DNA of 64,000 nucleotides from Streptomyces sp. RPT161 (GTDB lineage Bacteria > Actinomycetota > Actinomycetes > Streptomycetales > Streptomycetaceae). The notes beneath the pieces were generated by a model. It ran no database searches. It had not been told where the DNA came from and saw only the letters and a list, made by a program, of their open reading frames with translations. The DNA is taken from positions 124,001 to 188,000 of the forward strand of contig NZ_JAPZVN010000005.1 in NCBI RefSeq assembly GCF_027533845.1, written 5' to 3'. This document shows positions 26,903-35,248 of the stretch, one piece after another. Made by a program: the position numbers and the translations under genes. Numbering within the stretch: position 1 is the stretch's first letter; each line of letters opens with the position of its first letter.

Positions 26903-28203
26903 GCAGTCCGGAGAGGTCCGCCCCGGCGGCGGACGGGGGTGGGGCGGACCGCGTGTGGTCGGTGGACGACCACCTTGACGACATCCTGCGGCGGCTGACC
27001 CCGCTGGAACCCATCGAGCTGCAACTCCTCGACGCGCAAGGGTGCGTACTGGTCGAGGACGTGACGGTCCCGGTGGCGCTGCCGCCGTTCGACAACAGCT
27101 CGATGGACGGCTACGCGGTGCGCGTCGCCGACGTCGCGGGCGCGGGCGAGGACACCGCGGTGGTCCTCAAGGTCATCGGCGACGTGGCGGCGGGCGAAGC
27201 GCAGCTGCCCACCGTCGGCCCCGGGCAGGCCGCGCGGATCATGACCGGCGCACCGCTGCCGCCCGGCGCGCAGGCCGTCGTGCCCGTCGAGTGGACCGAC
27301 GCGGGCCACGGCGCCGGCCCGGCCACCACCATGCGGGCACACAGCGCCGACCCGGCGGGCGCCAGCGGCGAGGTCCGGGTCCACCGGCCGGTCGAGCCCG
27401 GCGCCCATGTCCGCGCCCGCGGCAGTGACGCTCCGGTGGGCGAGCCGGCTCTCGCCGCGGGGACCCGGTTGGGGCCGCCGCAGATCGCGCTGCTGGCCGC
27501 GATCGGCCGCGGCCAGGTGCTGGTCCGGCCGCGGCCACGGGTCGTCGTGCTGTCCACCGGCAGCGAACTGGTGCCGCCCGGCGAGGAGTTGGGGCCCGGG
27601 CAGATCCATGACTCCAACAGCTACGCGCTGGCCGCCGCCGCCCGTGAGGCGGGCGCCATCGCCTACCGGGTGGGCGCGGTCGCCGACGACGCGGCGACGC
27701 TGCGCGCGACGATCGAGGACCAGCTGATCCGCGCCGACCTCATCGTCACCAGCGGCGGCGTCAGCGTCGGCGCGTACGACGTGGTCAAGGAGGCGCTGTC
27801 GGAACTGGAGTTCCGCAAGCTGGCCATGCAACCGGGCAAGCCGCAGGGCTTCGGCCTGATCGGCGCCGACCGCACCCCGCTGCTGGCGCTGCCCGGGAAC
27901 CCGGTCAGCTCCTACGTCTCCTTCGAACTGTTCGTACGGCCGGTGATCCGCGCGCTGATGGGCCTGGAGCCGGTGCGCCGGGAGACGGTCACCGCGCGCT
28001 GCGCGGCGCGGATCAGCGGTTCGCCCGAGGGCAAGCGGCAGTTCCTGCGCGGCTGGTACGAGGACGGCGCGGTGACCCCGGTGGGCGGCGCCGGTTCGCA
28101 CCTGGTCAAGGCGCTCGCGCACGCCAACGCGCTGATCGTGGTGCCCGAGCGGAGCACCGGGATCGACGAGGGCGCGGAAGTGGACGTGATCCTGCTCGGT
28201 TGA
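26899..28203 (+). CDS. glp: Gephyrin-like molybdotransferase Glp (MoeA family)
   Basis: 434 residues from a GTG overlapping the galU stop. The MoeA domains are in order: domain I/II with PPFDNSSMDGYAVR and GQAARIMTGAPLPPGAQAVV, the MPT-binding domain III with VVVLSTGSELV, HDSNSYALAAAAREAG and VTSGGVSVGAYDVVKEAL, and C-terminal domain IV. It inserts molybdenum into molybdopterin, or acts as Glp, the MoeA-like partner of the divisome. The neighbour sepX four genes downstream favours Glp: in Corynebacterium Glp binds FtsZ and its membrane receptor GlpR. The adjacent moaC and moaB also allow a genuine cofactor role. Both may hold. Confidence 0.9.
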
Positions 28204-28278
28204 CCGTCGGCGGCTGCCGGTACCGTTGCTGCACCAGGCAAGCGGACTTGACCGGCGGAGCACTGGACCGGGAGAACC

Positions 28279-28782
28279 ATGAGCAGCCCACCTGACCACC
28301 AAGGTCATCTGACGCACCTCGACGAGGCCGGTGCGGCCCGCATGGTCGACGTGAGCGGCAAGGACGTGACCGCGCGCACCGCCCGCGCCACCGGGCGGGT
28401 ACTGGTTTCCGGCCGCGTCGTGGAACTGCTGCGCGGCGAGGGCGTGCCCAAGGGCGACGCCCTCGCCACCGCACGGATCGCCGGCATCATGGGCGCCAAG
28501 CGCACGCCCGAGCTGATCCCGCTGTGCCATCCGCTCGCCGTCTCCGGTGTGCGGGTGGAACTGGCGGTCACGGACGACGCGGTGGAGATCGCGGCCACGG
28601 TGAAGACCACCGACCGCACCGGCGTGGAGATGGAGGCGCTGACCGCGGTCAGCGTCGCCGCGCTCACCGTCGTCGACATGGTCAAGGCGGTGGACAAGGC
28701 CGCGGTCATCACGGACATCAGAGTGGAGACCAAGACCGGCGGCAAGTCCGGCGACTGGTCCCGCCCGGAGGGGTCACGGTGA
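28279..28782 (+). CDS. moaC: Cyclic pyranopterin monophosphate synthase MoaC
   Basis: 167 residues. It converts 3',8-cyclo-dihydro-GTP to cyclic pyranopterin monophosphate in molybdenum cofactor synthesis. The N-terminal LTHLDEAGAARMVDVSGKD, the LIPLCHPLAVSGV catalytic motif, TDRTGVEMEALTAVSVAAL and DMVKAVDKAAVI are all intact. The ATG at 28279 has GGGAGAA just upstream. The stop overlaps the moaB GTG by four bases. Confidence 0.96.
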   Translation: MSSPPDHQGHLTHLDEAGAARMVDVSGKDVTARTARATGRVLVSGRVVELLRGEGVPKGDALATARIAGIMGAKRTPELIPLCHPLAVSGVRVELAVTDDAVEIAATVKTTDRTGVEMEALTAVSVAALTVVDMVKAVDKAAVITDIRVETKTGGKSGDWSRPEGSR

Positions 28783-29282
28783 GCGGGGCGGGCCGGGCGC
28801 TCGTGGTGACCGCCTCCAACCGGGCCGCCGCCGGGGTCTACGAGGACCGGGGCGGGCCGCTGATCGCGGCCGCCCTGACGGAGCTGGGGTTCGCGGTGGA
28901 CGGGCCGCGGGTGGTGCCGGACGGCGACCCCGTCGAGGAGGCGCTGCGGGCGGCGGTCGCCGCCGCCTACGACGTGGTGCTGACCACCGGCGGCACCGGC
29001 CTTTCGCCCACCGACCGCACCCCCGAGGCCACTCGCCGGGTCATCGACTTCGAGGTTCCCGGCATCGCCGAGGCGATCCGCGCGGCGGGCCGCGAGAAGG
29101 TGCCCACCGCGGCGCTCTCGCGTGGCCTCGCCGGTGTCGCGGGAGGCACCCTGGTGGTGAACCTGCCCGGTTCGACGGGCGGCGTACGGGACGGCCTGGC
29201 CGTCCTCGCACCGCTCCTGGCCCACGCCGTCGACCAGATCCACGGCGGCGACCACCCCCGCACCGACCGGAGACCGAGCTGA
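28779..29282 (+). CDS. moaB: Molybdopterin adenylyltransferase-like protein (MoaB/MogA family)
   Basis: 167 residues from GTG 28779, overlapping the moaC stop. Motifs: ALVVTASNRAAAGVYEDRGG, the MPT-binding VVLTTGGTGLSPTDRTPEAT, the SRGLAGVAGGTLVVNLPGS loop and the final aspartate region. It adenylates molybdopterin before MoeA-type metal insertion. It is translationally coupled with moaC, and its TGA overlaps a possible CTG start of the next gene. Confidence 0.92.
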   Translation: MSGAGRALVVTASNRAAAGVYEDRGGPLIAAALTELGFAVDGPRVVPDGDPVEEALRAAVAAAYDVVLTTGGTGLSPTDRTPEATRRVIDFEVPGIAEAIRAAGREKVPTAALSRGLAGVAGGTLVVNLPGSTGGVRDGLAVLAPLLAHAVDQIHGGDHPRTDRRPS

Positions 29283-29305
29283 ACGGACCCTGGGTCACCG
29301 AACTG

Positions 29306-29899
29306 GTGGACGGCGATGTGACGCTCCGCCCGATAAGGATGCGCGACCAGCGCGCCTGGCGGGAGGTCAACCGCCGCAACCGCGAGTGGCTGCGGCCCTG
29401 GGAGGCCACCATGCCGCCCGCGCCGCCCGGCCATGTCGCGCACCGTCCGACGTACCGGCAGATGGTGCGCCATCTGCGGGCCGAGGCGCACGCAGGGCGG
29501 ATGCTGCCGCTCGTCGTGGAGTACCAGGGGCGCCTGGTGGGGCAGTTGACGATCGCGGGCATCACCTGGGGGTCGATGTGCTCGGCGCACATCGGCTACT
29601 GGGTGGACGAGGCGGTGGCCGGGCGCGGGGTCATTCCGACCGCGGTCGCGCTCGCCGTCGACCACTGCTTCCGCTCCATGGGCCTGCACCGCGTCGAGGT
29701 GTGCATCCGCCCGGAGAACGGGCCGAGCCGCCGGGTGGTGGAGAAGCTCGGCTTCCGGGAGGAGGGGCTGCGCCCGCGCTATCTGCACATCGACGGGGCA
29801 TGGCGGGACCACCTGGTCTACGCGCTCACTGTCGACGAGGTGCCCGAGGGCATGCTGGCCCGCTGGCACCGGGCGCGTCCCGGCGCATCCCACAAATAA
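29306..29899 (+). CDS. GNAT acetyltransferase of the RimJ/RimL type
   Basis: 197 residues from GTG 29306. The opening VTLRPIRMRDQRAWREVNRR, ITWGSMCSAHIGYWVDEAVAG and the acetyl-CoA motif region RGVIPTAVALAVDHCFRSMG are typical of RimJ/L protein N-acetyltransferases. An alternative CTG at 29279, overlapping the moaB stop and preceded by GGAG, would add nine residues (NGPWVTELV). The gene lies between moaB and sepX, a conserved actinobacterial position; substrate unknown. Confidence 0.88.
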   Translation: MDGDVTLRPIRMRDQRAWREVNRRNREWLRPWEATMPPAPPGHVAHRPTYRQMVRHLRAEAHAGRMLPLVVEYQGRLVGQLTIAGITWGSMCSAHIGYWVDEAVAGRGVIPTAVALAVDHCFRSMGLHRVEVCIRPENGPSRRVVEKLGFREEGLRPRYLHIDGAWRDHLVYALTVDEVPEGMLARWHRARPGASHK

Positions 29900-30050
29900 A
29901 ATACCTGTTCGAAAATGGCCCCTGAATGACCGTATTCGCCGCGAGACCAGCCCAACAATCACAAAAAAAGTTCGGCATATCAGCCAGATCGTGCGACACA
30001 CCGCGCCGAATTGCTGTTGGGCCGTCACTGGGGCCCCTACCGTGTTGGGC

Positions 30051-31046
30051 GTGAGCAGCAGCGGCCTCATCTACGCAGCCATTGTCGGGGCGTGGGCTGC
30101 CTACTTGGTGCCGATGTGGCTCCGTAGGCAGGACGAGCTCAACGAGGCCCGTCCGACGGAACGCTTCAGCACCGCGATCCGGCTGCTGTCCGGACGCGCG
30201 GGCATGGAGCGCCGGTACGCCAAGGCGCGCGAGGGCGGCGAACCGCGGCCCGAGCTCCCCGCGGCGGAGCCCGATCCCGAGCCCGAGGTGGACGTACGGT
30301 CGCTGGCACTGCCCGCCACCGAGGTGCAACCGGTCGAGCCCGCCGTCGAGCGCGGCGGACAGCCCCAGCGCACCGCCCAACGGGCGCGGCTGGCACGGGC
30401 AAAGGTGCTCGCCCGCCGCCGTCGCACCACCACCGTGCTGTTCCTGGCCTTCACCGCGGGCACGATCGGCGCCGCGGTGGGCGGTCTGGCGTACCTGTGG
30501 GCGCCCGGCGTGCCCGGAGTGCTGCTCACCTTCTACATCGCCCATCTGCGCCGGGCCGAGCGGCGCCGCTTCGAGTTCACCATGGACCAGCGCCGGGCGA
30601 TCGAGGCGGCCCGGCGGCTGCGGGACCGCCCGCGCGAGCGGCCCCGCCCTGAGCAGGCGGGTGCGGCCGTCCAGGAGCCCGCCGCTCCCGCCGCCCCGGA
30701 GCCTCCTTCGCCGCGCACCGCCGACCGCCGTGCCCTGGTCGAGCAGACCGACCACGCCGAGTGGGTCGACCAGCAGCGCAACCAGGTCGCCGCGGACGAC
30801 GGCTGGGAGCCGGTCCCGGTGCCGCTGCCGACGTACGTCACCGCGCCGGTCGCCCCCCGCAGCACCGGCAGCGTCGACCTCGGCGCTCCCGACACCTGGA
30901 GCTCCGCCCGCTCCGGCACCACCGCCGCCGAGCCCGAGCAGCCCCGCCCCCGCCGCCCCCGCGAGCGGGACCGGGACCGCACCCCGCTGTTCGACCAGTA
31001 CGCCCCCGGCATCGCCGAGGACCGCCCGCGCGCCGCCAACGAGTGA
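30051..31046 (+). CDS. sepX: Divisome membrane protein SepX/GlpR
   Basis: 331 residues from GTG 30051. A short N-terminus leads into TM1 (about 5-23, IYAAIVGAWAAYLVPMWL) and then the hallmark RRQDELNEARPTERFSTAIR. Two helices lie at about 125-165, followed by an Arg-rich helix (RRAERRRFEFTMDQRRAIEA) and a long Pro/Arg/Glu-rich disordered tail. In S. venezuelae SepX is needed for cross-walls and sporulation septa; the corynebacterial homolog GlpR is the receptor of Glp. Its presence downstream of a MoeA/Glp gene fits that pairing. The 150 bp upstream is unusually A/T-rich. Confidence 0.88.
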   Translation: MSSSGLIYAAIVGAWAAYLVPMWLRRQDELNEARPTERFSTAIRLLSGRAGMERRYAKAREGGEPRPELPAAEPDPEPEVDVRSLALPATEVQPVEPAVERGGQPQRTAQRARLARAKVLARRRRTTTVLFLAFTAGTIGAAVGGLAYLWAPGVPGVLLTFYIAHLRRAERRRFEFTMDQRRAIEAARRLRDRPRERPRPEQAGAAVQEPAAPAAPEPPSPRTADRRALVEQTDHAEWVDQQRNQVAADDGWEPVPVPLPTYVTAPVAPRSTGSVDLGAPDTWSSARSGTTAAEPEQPRPRRPRERDRDRTPLFDQYAPGIAEDRPRAANE

Positions 31047-31119
31047 GGTCGGGCCGCCCCCTCGAACAGGGGTGGGCACAAGCACCCCGGCGGGGATGCT
31101 AGAGTTTTCCTCGTTGCAA

Positions 31120-31193
31120 GGGCCTGTGGCGCAGTCCGGTAGCGCACCTCGTTCGCATCGAGGGGGTCAGGGGTTCAAATCCCCTCAGGTCCA
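31120..31193 (+). tRNA. tRNA-Ala, anticodon CGC (reads GCG)
   Basis: A 74-nt cloverleaf: acceptor GGGCCTG/CAGGTCC with one G-U pair, D arm GCGC/GCGC, anticodon stem CCTCG/CGAGG with loop TTCGCAT, and T arm AGGGG-TTCAAAT-CCCCT, with discriminator A. No CCA is encoded. It directly follows sepX. Confidence 0.95.
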
Positions 31194-31207
31194 CAACACA
31201 ACGAGTC

Positions 31208-31248
31208 AGGGCGACCTGTGTCCGTGAGAATCGCGGATCGGTCGCCCT
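31208..31248 (+). terminator. Terminator after tRNA-Ala
   Basis: AGGGCGACC (31208-31216) pairs with GGTCGCCCT (31240-31248), followed by TCTTGTTTTTTCT on the plus strand. It lies 15 bp past the tRNA. Confidence 0.75.
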
Positions 31249-31380
31249 CTTGTTTTTTCTGCTCGACTTCGCTGCGCGGTGCGGGGGCTTCGCCACCCGC
31301 GCCCATCCTGCGGGGCCGCCGCCAAGCACCATGTGGCTCCGGCGAGTTGAGGGCTTGGCGGCGGGGGACTGTGCGCCGCG

Positions 31381-32322
31381 TCACGCCGCCTGGGACGCGT
31401 CGCGGTACCAAGTGGTGTGTGGCGGGAAGCGGTTGGCGAAGCCGGGGCCGGGGGCGCGGCGTAGCGCGGTCCACAGTGGGTCGCTGTCGAACCAGTGGTC
31501 GACGGTGACCATGTCGAGGTCGTGACTGGTCCTGCCCTGCGCCTGCAGGTGCGCCCGGGCCGTCGCGTAGTCGCGGTCGACGGTGGGCCAGGGCAGGCCG
31601 TAGACCTCGCCCAGGGCCCGCAGCAGGTCCGCCACCAGGACCGGGCGCGGGTGGTTGGCGTGGTAGACGGACGCGGTGAGGTCCTCGCGCGGAGCGAGGG
31701 CGGTGGCCAGCACCGCCTGGGCCAGGTCGTCCACGTCGATCAGCGACAGGTGGCACCGCCAGCCGTCCACCGTGCTGCCCAGGGCCGTCATCAGGCCGCG
31801 AAGCCCGGGGGCCACCCAGCGGTCCCCGGCGCCGTAGACCATGTGCGGGCGCAGCACGATGCCATCCGCCGCCAGTACCGCCTGCTCGGCGGCTGCCCGG
31901 CTGCGCGACGTGGCCGACGCGGGGGCCAGCGGGAGGTCCTCCGCCCGCTCGCCGCGGAACGGGCCGCGCCCGTAGACCGCCGCCGTGCTCACGTAGACGA
32001 TCCGGCGCACTCCCGAGCGTCGCGCCTCGGCGACCAGTGCCTCGGTGCCGTGGGCGTTGACGGCCTGGCAGCTCTCCGCGGGCCCGCCGATCTGCGAGGC
32101 GCAGTGCACCAGCACGTCCACGCCGGCGCACACACCGCGTAGCGAGCGCGGATCCGCCAGGTCCCCGGGGACGGTCTCCACATGCGGTGAGGCGGGTGGG
32201 ACCAGCGCCTTGCGGTGGACCATCAGGCGCAGTTCCCGGTCGGGCAACAGCCGGGCGGCGTGGCGGGCCACATGGCTGCCGATGAAGCCGGTGGCGCCGG
32301 TGATCATGATGGTGCCGGGCAT
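31381..32322 (-). CDS. NAD-dependent epimerase/dehydratase (extended SDR) of the AfsA locus
   Basis: 313 residues. The Rossmann motif TGATGFIGSHVARHAA is at the N-terminus. The catalytic region contains VSTAAVYGRGPF, but the expected YxxxK is replaced by ATSRSRAAAEQAV, so the usual active-site Tyr is not evident. Structural motifs LRPHMVYGAGDRWVAPGL and HLSLIDVDDLAQAVL fit the epimerase family. AGGGAA precedes the ATG. It follows the afsA-type gene by 120 bp on the same strand and probably serves as a modifying or reducing step in making the signalling butyrolactone or butenolide. Confidence 0.82.
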   Translation of the reverse strand: MPGTIMITGATGFIGSHVARHAARLLPDRELRLMVHRKALVPPASPHVETVPGDLADPRSLRGVCAGVDVLVHCASQIGGPAESCQAVNAHGTEALVAEARRSGVRRIVYVSTAAVYGRGPFRGERAEDLPLAPASATSRSRAAAEQAVLAADGIVLRPHMVYGAGDRWVAPGLRGLMTALGSTVDGWRCHLSLIDVDDLAQAVLATALAPREDLTASVYHANHPRPVLVADLLRALGEVYGLPWPTVDRDYATARAHLQAQGRTSHDLDMVTVDHWFDSDPLWTALRRAPGPGFANRFPPHTTWYRDASQAA

Positions 32323-32442
32323 GGTTCCCTGATCTTCCTGTCTCGCGGCGGGGCGTTCCGTGATTCTCGCCGGACTGGCGGATGGAATTCCCTTTTCCTG
32401 GGTATTGCGGGTGTCAACCCCTGTGCCGAGGATTGGCTGAAT

Positions 32443-33420
32443 TCAGCCCAGTGGCCGGGTGGTGACCGTGCAGTCGAAGACGCTCTGGCCGTTCTGAACT
32501 CCGGTGACCCGAACTGGGGTGTTTCCGTCCTGGCCGCGCTGTCCGACTTCCGCCGCGATGCGGCACGGGGTGTTGAGTTCCGCGTAGTGGCTGAAAGTAC
32601 TGGCCATTCCGAGGGCCTGTACCGGTACTGGGTGCATTACCGCCTGGGCGGCCTGTCGGGCGGCTTCGAGAAGCAGCATTCCCGGAACGTGGTCGACCGG
32701 GTGGTCGAAGAACAGCGGATGCGAGGTGTCCGCTCGCAGCAGCCAGCGGTGCGGGCTCTCGGAACCGGAGAGCACGACGTCTCGCGGGTCCCGGCGGCCC
32801 ACGAGGGCCGGGTCGACGGCGGGCGGCAGCACGGCGTCGTTGCTGACCGGACGCTCGCCGCGGACGCGCCGGTAGACGTGGGGCGACAGCGTCTTGTAGC
32901 TGGCGCTGGCCACGGCCACCCGGATCTGGCCCAGCCAGACGTGCACCCGGTACCGCATCGAGACCTGCTTGCCGCGCTGGGCGATGTCGTGGCAGGTGAT
33001 GTGCAGCTCGACCTCGCTCGGCACCGGCCCCGCGGTGAGGGCCTCGTGCACGGAGGTGTACTCCAGGCTCGACATGAGGAAGTGGTGGTCGAGCGGAACG
33101 TCGTACTCGGTGTGGGCCAGCAGCGTGCCGCCCTGCCGAATCGTTTCGGCGATCAGCAGCGGATCCTGCTGTCCGAAGCGCGGCGCGAACAGCGCATGGC
33201 CACGCGGCCACTGGCCCCGCACAATGAAGCCGTCGGGATCGCCGGTTTCCCAGCCGGTGAGGAAGACTTCACTTATGGCCGCCCGGTGCACGTACTGCCG
33301 CGGCACGGTGGTGGTGAGCTCGGGTATTTCGCGTGCCACGGTCGATTGCGGAGGAGTGGCGAGTGTGACAGCCGAGCGGGAAAGCGGGATACGCGGTGCG
33401 GTGACACTCGACGACTGCAT
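32443..33420 (-). CDS. afsA: AfsA/ScbA-family gamma-butyrolactone signal synthase
   Basis: 325 residues with two hot-dog-fold repeats. The first (about 35-180) contains VHRAAISEVFLTGW, the second (about 225-320) SHPLFFDHPVDHVPGMLLLE. Family members condense dihydroxyacetone phosphate with a beta-ketoacyl chain to start A-factor-type hormones. The ATG at 33420 gives the usual N-terminus. It diverges from a receptor gene carrying an ARE-like site in the shared 139-bp spacer, so it is probably repressed until its own product accumulates. The symbol names the family; the exact ligand is unknown. Confidence 0.9.
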   Translation of the reverse strand: MQSSSVTAPRIPLSRSAVTLATPPQSTVAREIPELTTTVPRQYVHRAAISEVFLTGWETGDPDGFIVRGQWPRGHALFAPRFGQQDPLLIAETIRQGGTLLAHTEYDVPLDHHFLMSSLEYTSVHEALTAGPVPSEVELHITCHDIAQRGKQVSMRYRVHVWLGQIRVAVASASYKTLSPHVYRRVRGERPVSNDAVLPPAVDPALVGRRDPRDVVLSGSESPHRWLLRADTSHPLFFDHPVDHVPGMLLLEAARQAAQAVMHPVPVQALGMASTFSHYAELNTPCRIAAEVGQRGQDGNTPVRVTGVQNGQSVFDCTVTTRPLG

Positions 33421-33513
33421 GGAGGATACCTGTCTCTGCGAGGGCAGTGGACAAATGGCGAAGCCGCGGATCCGGCGCCTCTCTTAACGGATCGGCGACA
33501 GACGCTCCGGATA

Positions 33514-33537
33514 AGGTACAGACAAGCCGGTTTGGTT
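33514..33537. promoter_or_regulatory. ARE-like butyrolactone-receptor operator between afsA and its receptor
   Basis: A 24-bp element whose right half CGGTTTGGTT differs at one position from the ARE half-site CGGTWTGTTT. Its left half AGGTACAGAC fits ANAWACNNAC except at one position. It ends 22 bp before the receptor start codon, where ArpA/ScbR-type proteins autorepress. Consensus recalled from the literature. Confidence 0.65.
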
Positions 33538-33559
33538 TTCAAAGGGCTCAGGAGTTGAA

Positions 33560-34312
33560 ATGGCGCAGCAGGCGCGGGCGGTGAAGACCCGGCGCACGAT
33601 CCTGGAGGCGGCTGCCGAGGTATTCGACGAGTACGGCTACGAGGGGGCCAGCACCACCGAGATCCTCGCCAGAAGCGGGCTGACCAGGGGAGCGCTGTAC
33701 TTCCACTTCCCCTCGAAGGAGGCCATCGCGGACGCCGTGGTGGACGCGCAGTCCGAGGCACTGGTCCCGCCGGAGAACGAGGTGAAGCTGCAGGCCACCA
33801 TCGACCTGGCGATGGCGTTCGCGCACCGGCTGCGCACCGATGTCGTACTGCGCGCCGGGGTTCGGCTCAGCGTGGAGCAGGCGTCGTACAAGAACCCCAA
33901 CGTCGCGCCGTACCAGGGCGCCGCCGATGTCATCCTCGATCTGCTGCGGCAGGCGCAGGAGCGCGGCGAACTGCTGGTCAGCGTGGATCCGGAGGAGGTG
34001 TCGCAGCTCATCATCGGCGCGTTCACCGGTATCCAACTGCTGTCCCAGGTCTACGGGCAGCGGCGGGACCTGCCGCTGAGGGTGGCCGCGCTGTGGAAGT
34101 ACCTGCTGCCCGCGCTGGCGATTCCGGGGCTGCTTCCGCACCTGGTGGTGGACCCGCAGCGGGTCATCATGACCGGACCGGCGCAGGGCGCCGAACCGGC
34201 CCGGAGCGCCGGGGGGTTCGCCACCGGCGGCGTACCGGGCCGTGCTTCCGGTAGCCGCTCGGTGGCCGACGAGCTGGAGACGTCACTGACCGAGGCGTTG
34301 CCCCAGGTCTGA
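33560..34312 (+). CDS. TetR-family gamma-butyrolactone receptor (ArpA/ScbR type)
   Basis: 250 residues. The N-terminal QARAVKTRRTILEAAAEVFD and the recognition helix TEILARSGLTRGALYFHFPS are the receptor-type HTH. The ligand domain has VVLRAGVRLSVEQ and a conserved YQGAADVILDLL segment. An extra Ser/Gly/Ala-rich tail of about 45 residues is longer than in typical ScbR. GGAG precedes the ATG. Divergent from afsA with an ARE-like site at its promoter: it binds DNA, releases it on binding the hormone, and so controls afsA and itself. Confidence 0.9.
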   Translation: MAQQARAVKTRRTILEAAAEVFDEYGYEGASTTEILARSGLTRGALYFHFPSKEAIADAVVDAQSEALVPPENEVKLQATIDLAMAFAHRLRTDVVLRAGVRLSVEQASYKNPNVAPYQGAADVILDLLRQAQERGELLVSVDPEEVSQLIIGAFTGIQLLSQVYGQRRDLPLRVAALWKYLLPALAIPGLLPHLVVDPQRVIMTGPAQGAEPARSAGGFATGGVPGRASGSRSVADELETSLTEALPQV

Positions 34313-34333
34313 CCAACCTCCCCCGCGCCCCGG

Positions 34334-34360
34334 CCGGTTGGACCGGGTGCGGTCAACTGG
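34334..34360. terminator. Weak bidirectional terminator candidate between convergent TetR genes
   Basis: CCGGTTGGACC (34334-34344) can pair with GGTCAACTGG (34351-34360) with one mismatch or bulge. It spans the end of the second TetR gene, and no T-run follows. Confidence 0.3.
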
Positions 34361-35075
34361 CGCGTGCGGCGCCGGACACCCCCAGCAACTCCGCCGGGCT
34401 CGACGGCACCGGCACGCTGGGCGTCAACTCCCGTACCTCGCCGAGCTGCCCGGCGGGTGCGACCGGGTCGGTCCCCCCGCAGCCCACCCTCTCCTGCTGC
34501 GGCCTGGCGAACATCATCAGCAACTGCCAGATACCGCTGGTGACTTCCGGGTCCCACCACGACTCGTCCTCGCGGCCCAGTGACTCCAGGCCCACGGTGA
34601 CGGCGGCCAACAGGTTGGCGGTGTGCGTCGCGTCGGCGCCCTGGCGCAGCGCGCCCTCGGCGGCGTCCTTGGCGAGCCGGCCGCGCAGTGTGGTCAGCCA
34701 GGTCTCGCGCAGCGACTCACCTCCCGTCACCCTGCTCACCGCGCCCTCCGACTCAAGTCGCAGTCCGGCGCGCAGTACGTGGTCCTCGCGCATCCGCCGT
34801 GACATCGCGTCGGTGAACCGGGCGGCGCCCGCGAGGGTGGAGGTCTGGCCGTCGAGGTGCTCGTTGGCGAGCGCGCGCACCGAGCTGCGGGCCTCGTCGG
34901 TGACGGCGGTGATCAGTTCGTCCTTCGAGGCGAAGTGGAAGTACAAGGCCCCCTTGCTCACCCCGGCCGCCCGGCTGACGTCGAGAAGACCGGTGCCTTT
35001 CATACCGCGATCGTCGATCAGCTTCGCGGCGGCGTTGATGAGGGCCTGGCGAGTTCGAGCAGCACGGACCTGCAT
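34353..35075 (-). CDS. Second butyrolactone-receptor-like TetR regulator
   Basis: 240 residues from ATG 35075. The HTH LLDVSRAAGVSKGALYFHFA matches the ArpA/ScbR group, and LRAGLRLESEGAVSR corresponds to the LRAGVRLS segment of the first receptor, so it is probably a paralog or pseudo-receptor. The Shine-Dalgarno is weak (AAAGGA 13 bases upstream), and no alternative start is close. It converges on the first receptor. An ARE-like site 150 bp upstream suggests that it or its neighbour is the controller. Confidence 0.85.
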   Translation of the reverse strand: MQVRAARTRQALINAAAKLIDDRGMKGTGLLDVSRAAGVSKGALYFHFASKDELITAVTDEARSSVRALANEHLDGQTSTLAGAARFTDAMSRRMREDHVLRAGLRLESEGAVSRVTGGESLRETWLTTLRGRLAKDAAEGALRQGADATHTANLLAAVTVGLESLGREDESWWDPEVTSGIWQLLMMFARPQQERVGCGGTDPVAPAGQLGEVRELTPSVPVPSSPAELLGVSGAARAS

Positions 35076-35224
35076 CGGCCGGTACCCGTCCTTTCGTCGT
35101 GGAGGGAGGTTACGCGTCGTTGACGGCTCGTCACGGGGTGCTTTCTCAAGCGAACGGCACGGTGCTCCGCCGCAACGGCCTGTGTGCGGTTTCCGTGGGC
35201 ATCTTGCCACTGTCCCGTGGAAAA

Positions 35225-35248
35225 ACAAACAATACTGTCGGGTTGATT
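35225..35248. promoter_or_regulatory. ARE-like operator upstream of the second TetR gene
   Basis: The 24-bp element starts ACAAAC, matching ANAWAC, and its right half CGGGTTGATT matches eight of ten positions of CGGTWTGTTT. It is in an A-rich stretch in an otherwise high-GC region, 150 bp before the start codon. Confidence 0.5.

Noticed and set aside
31120-31193. tRNA-Ala as an integration site for the signalling island
   Set aside because: No second copy of the tRNA 3' end and no integrase gene were found on either side of the island.
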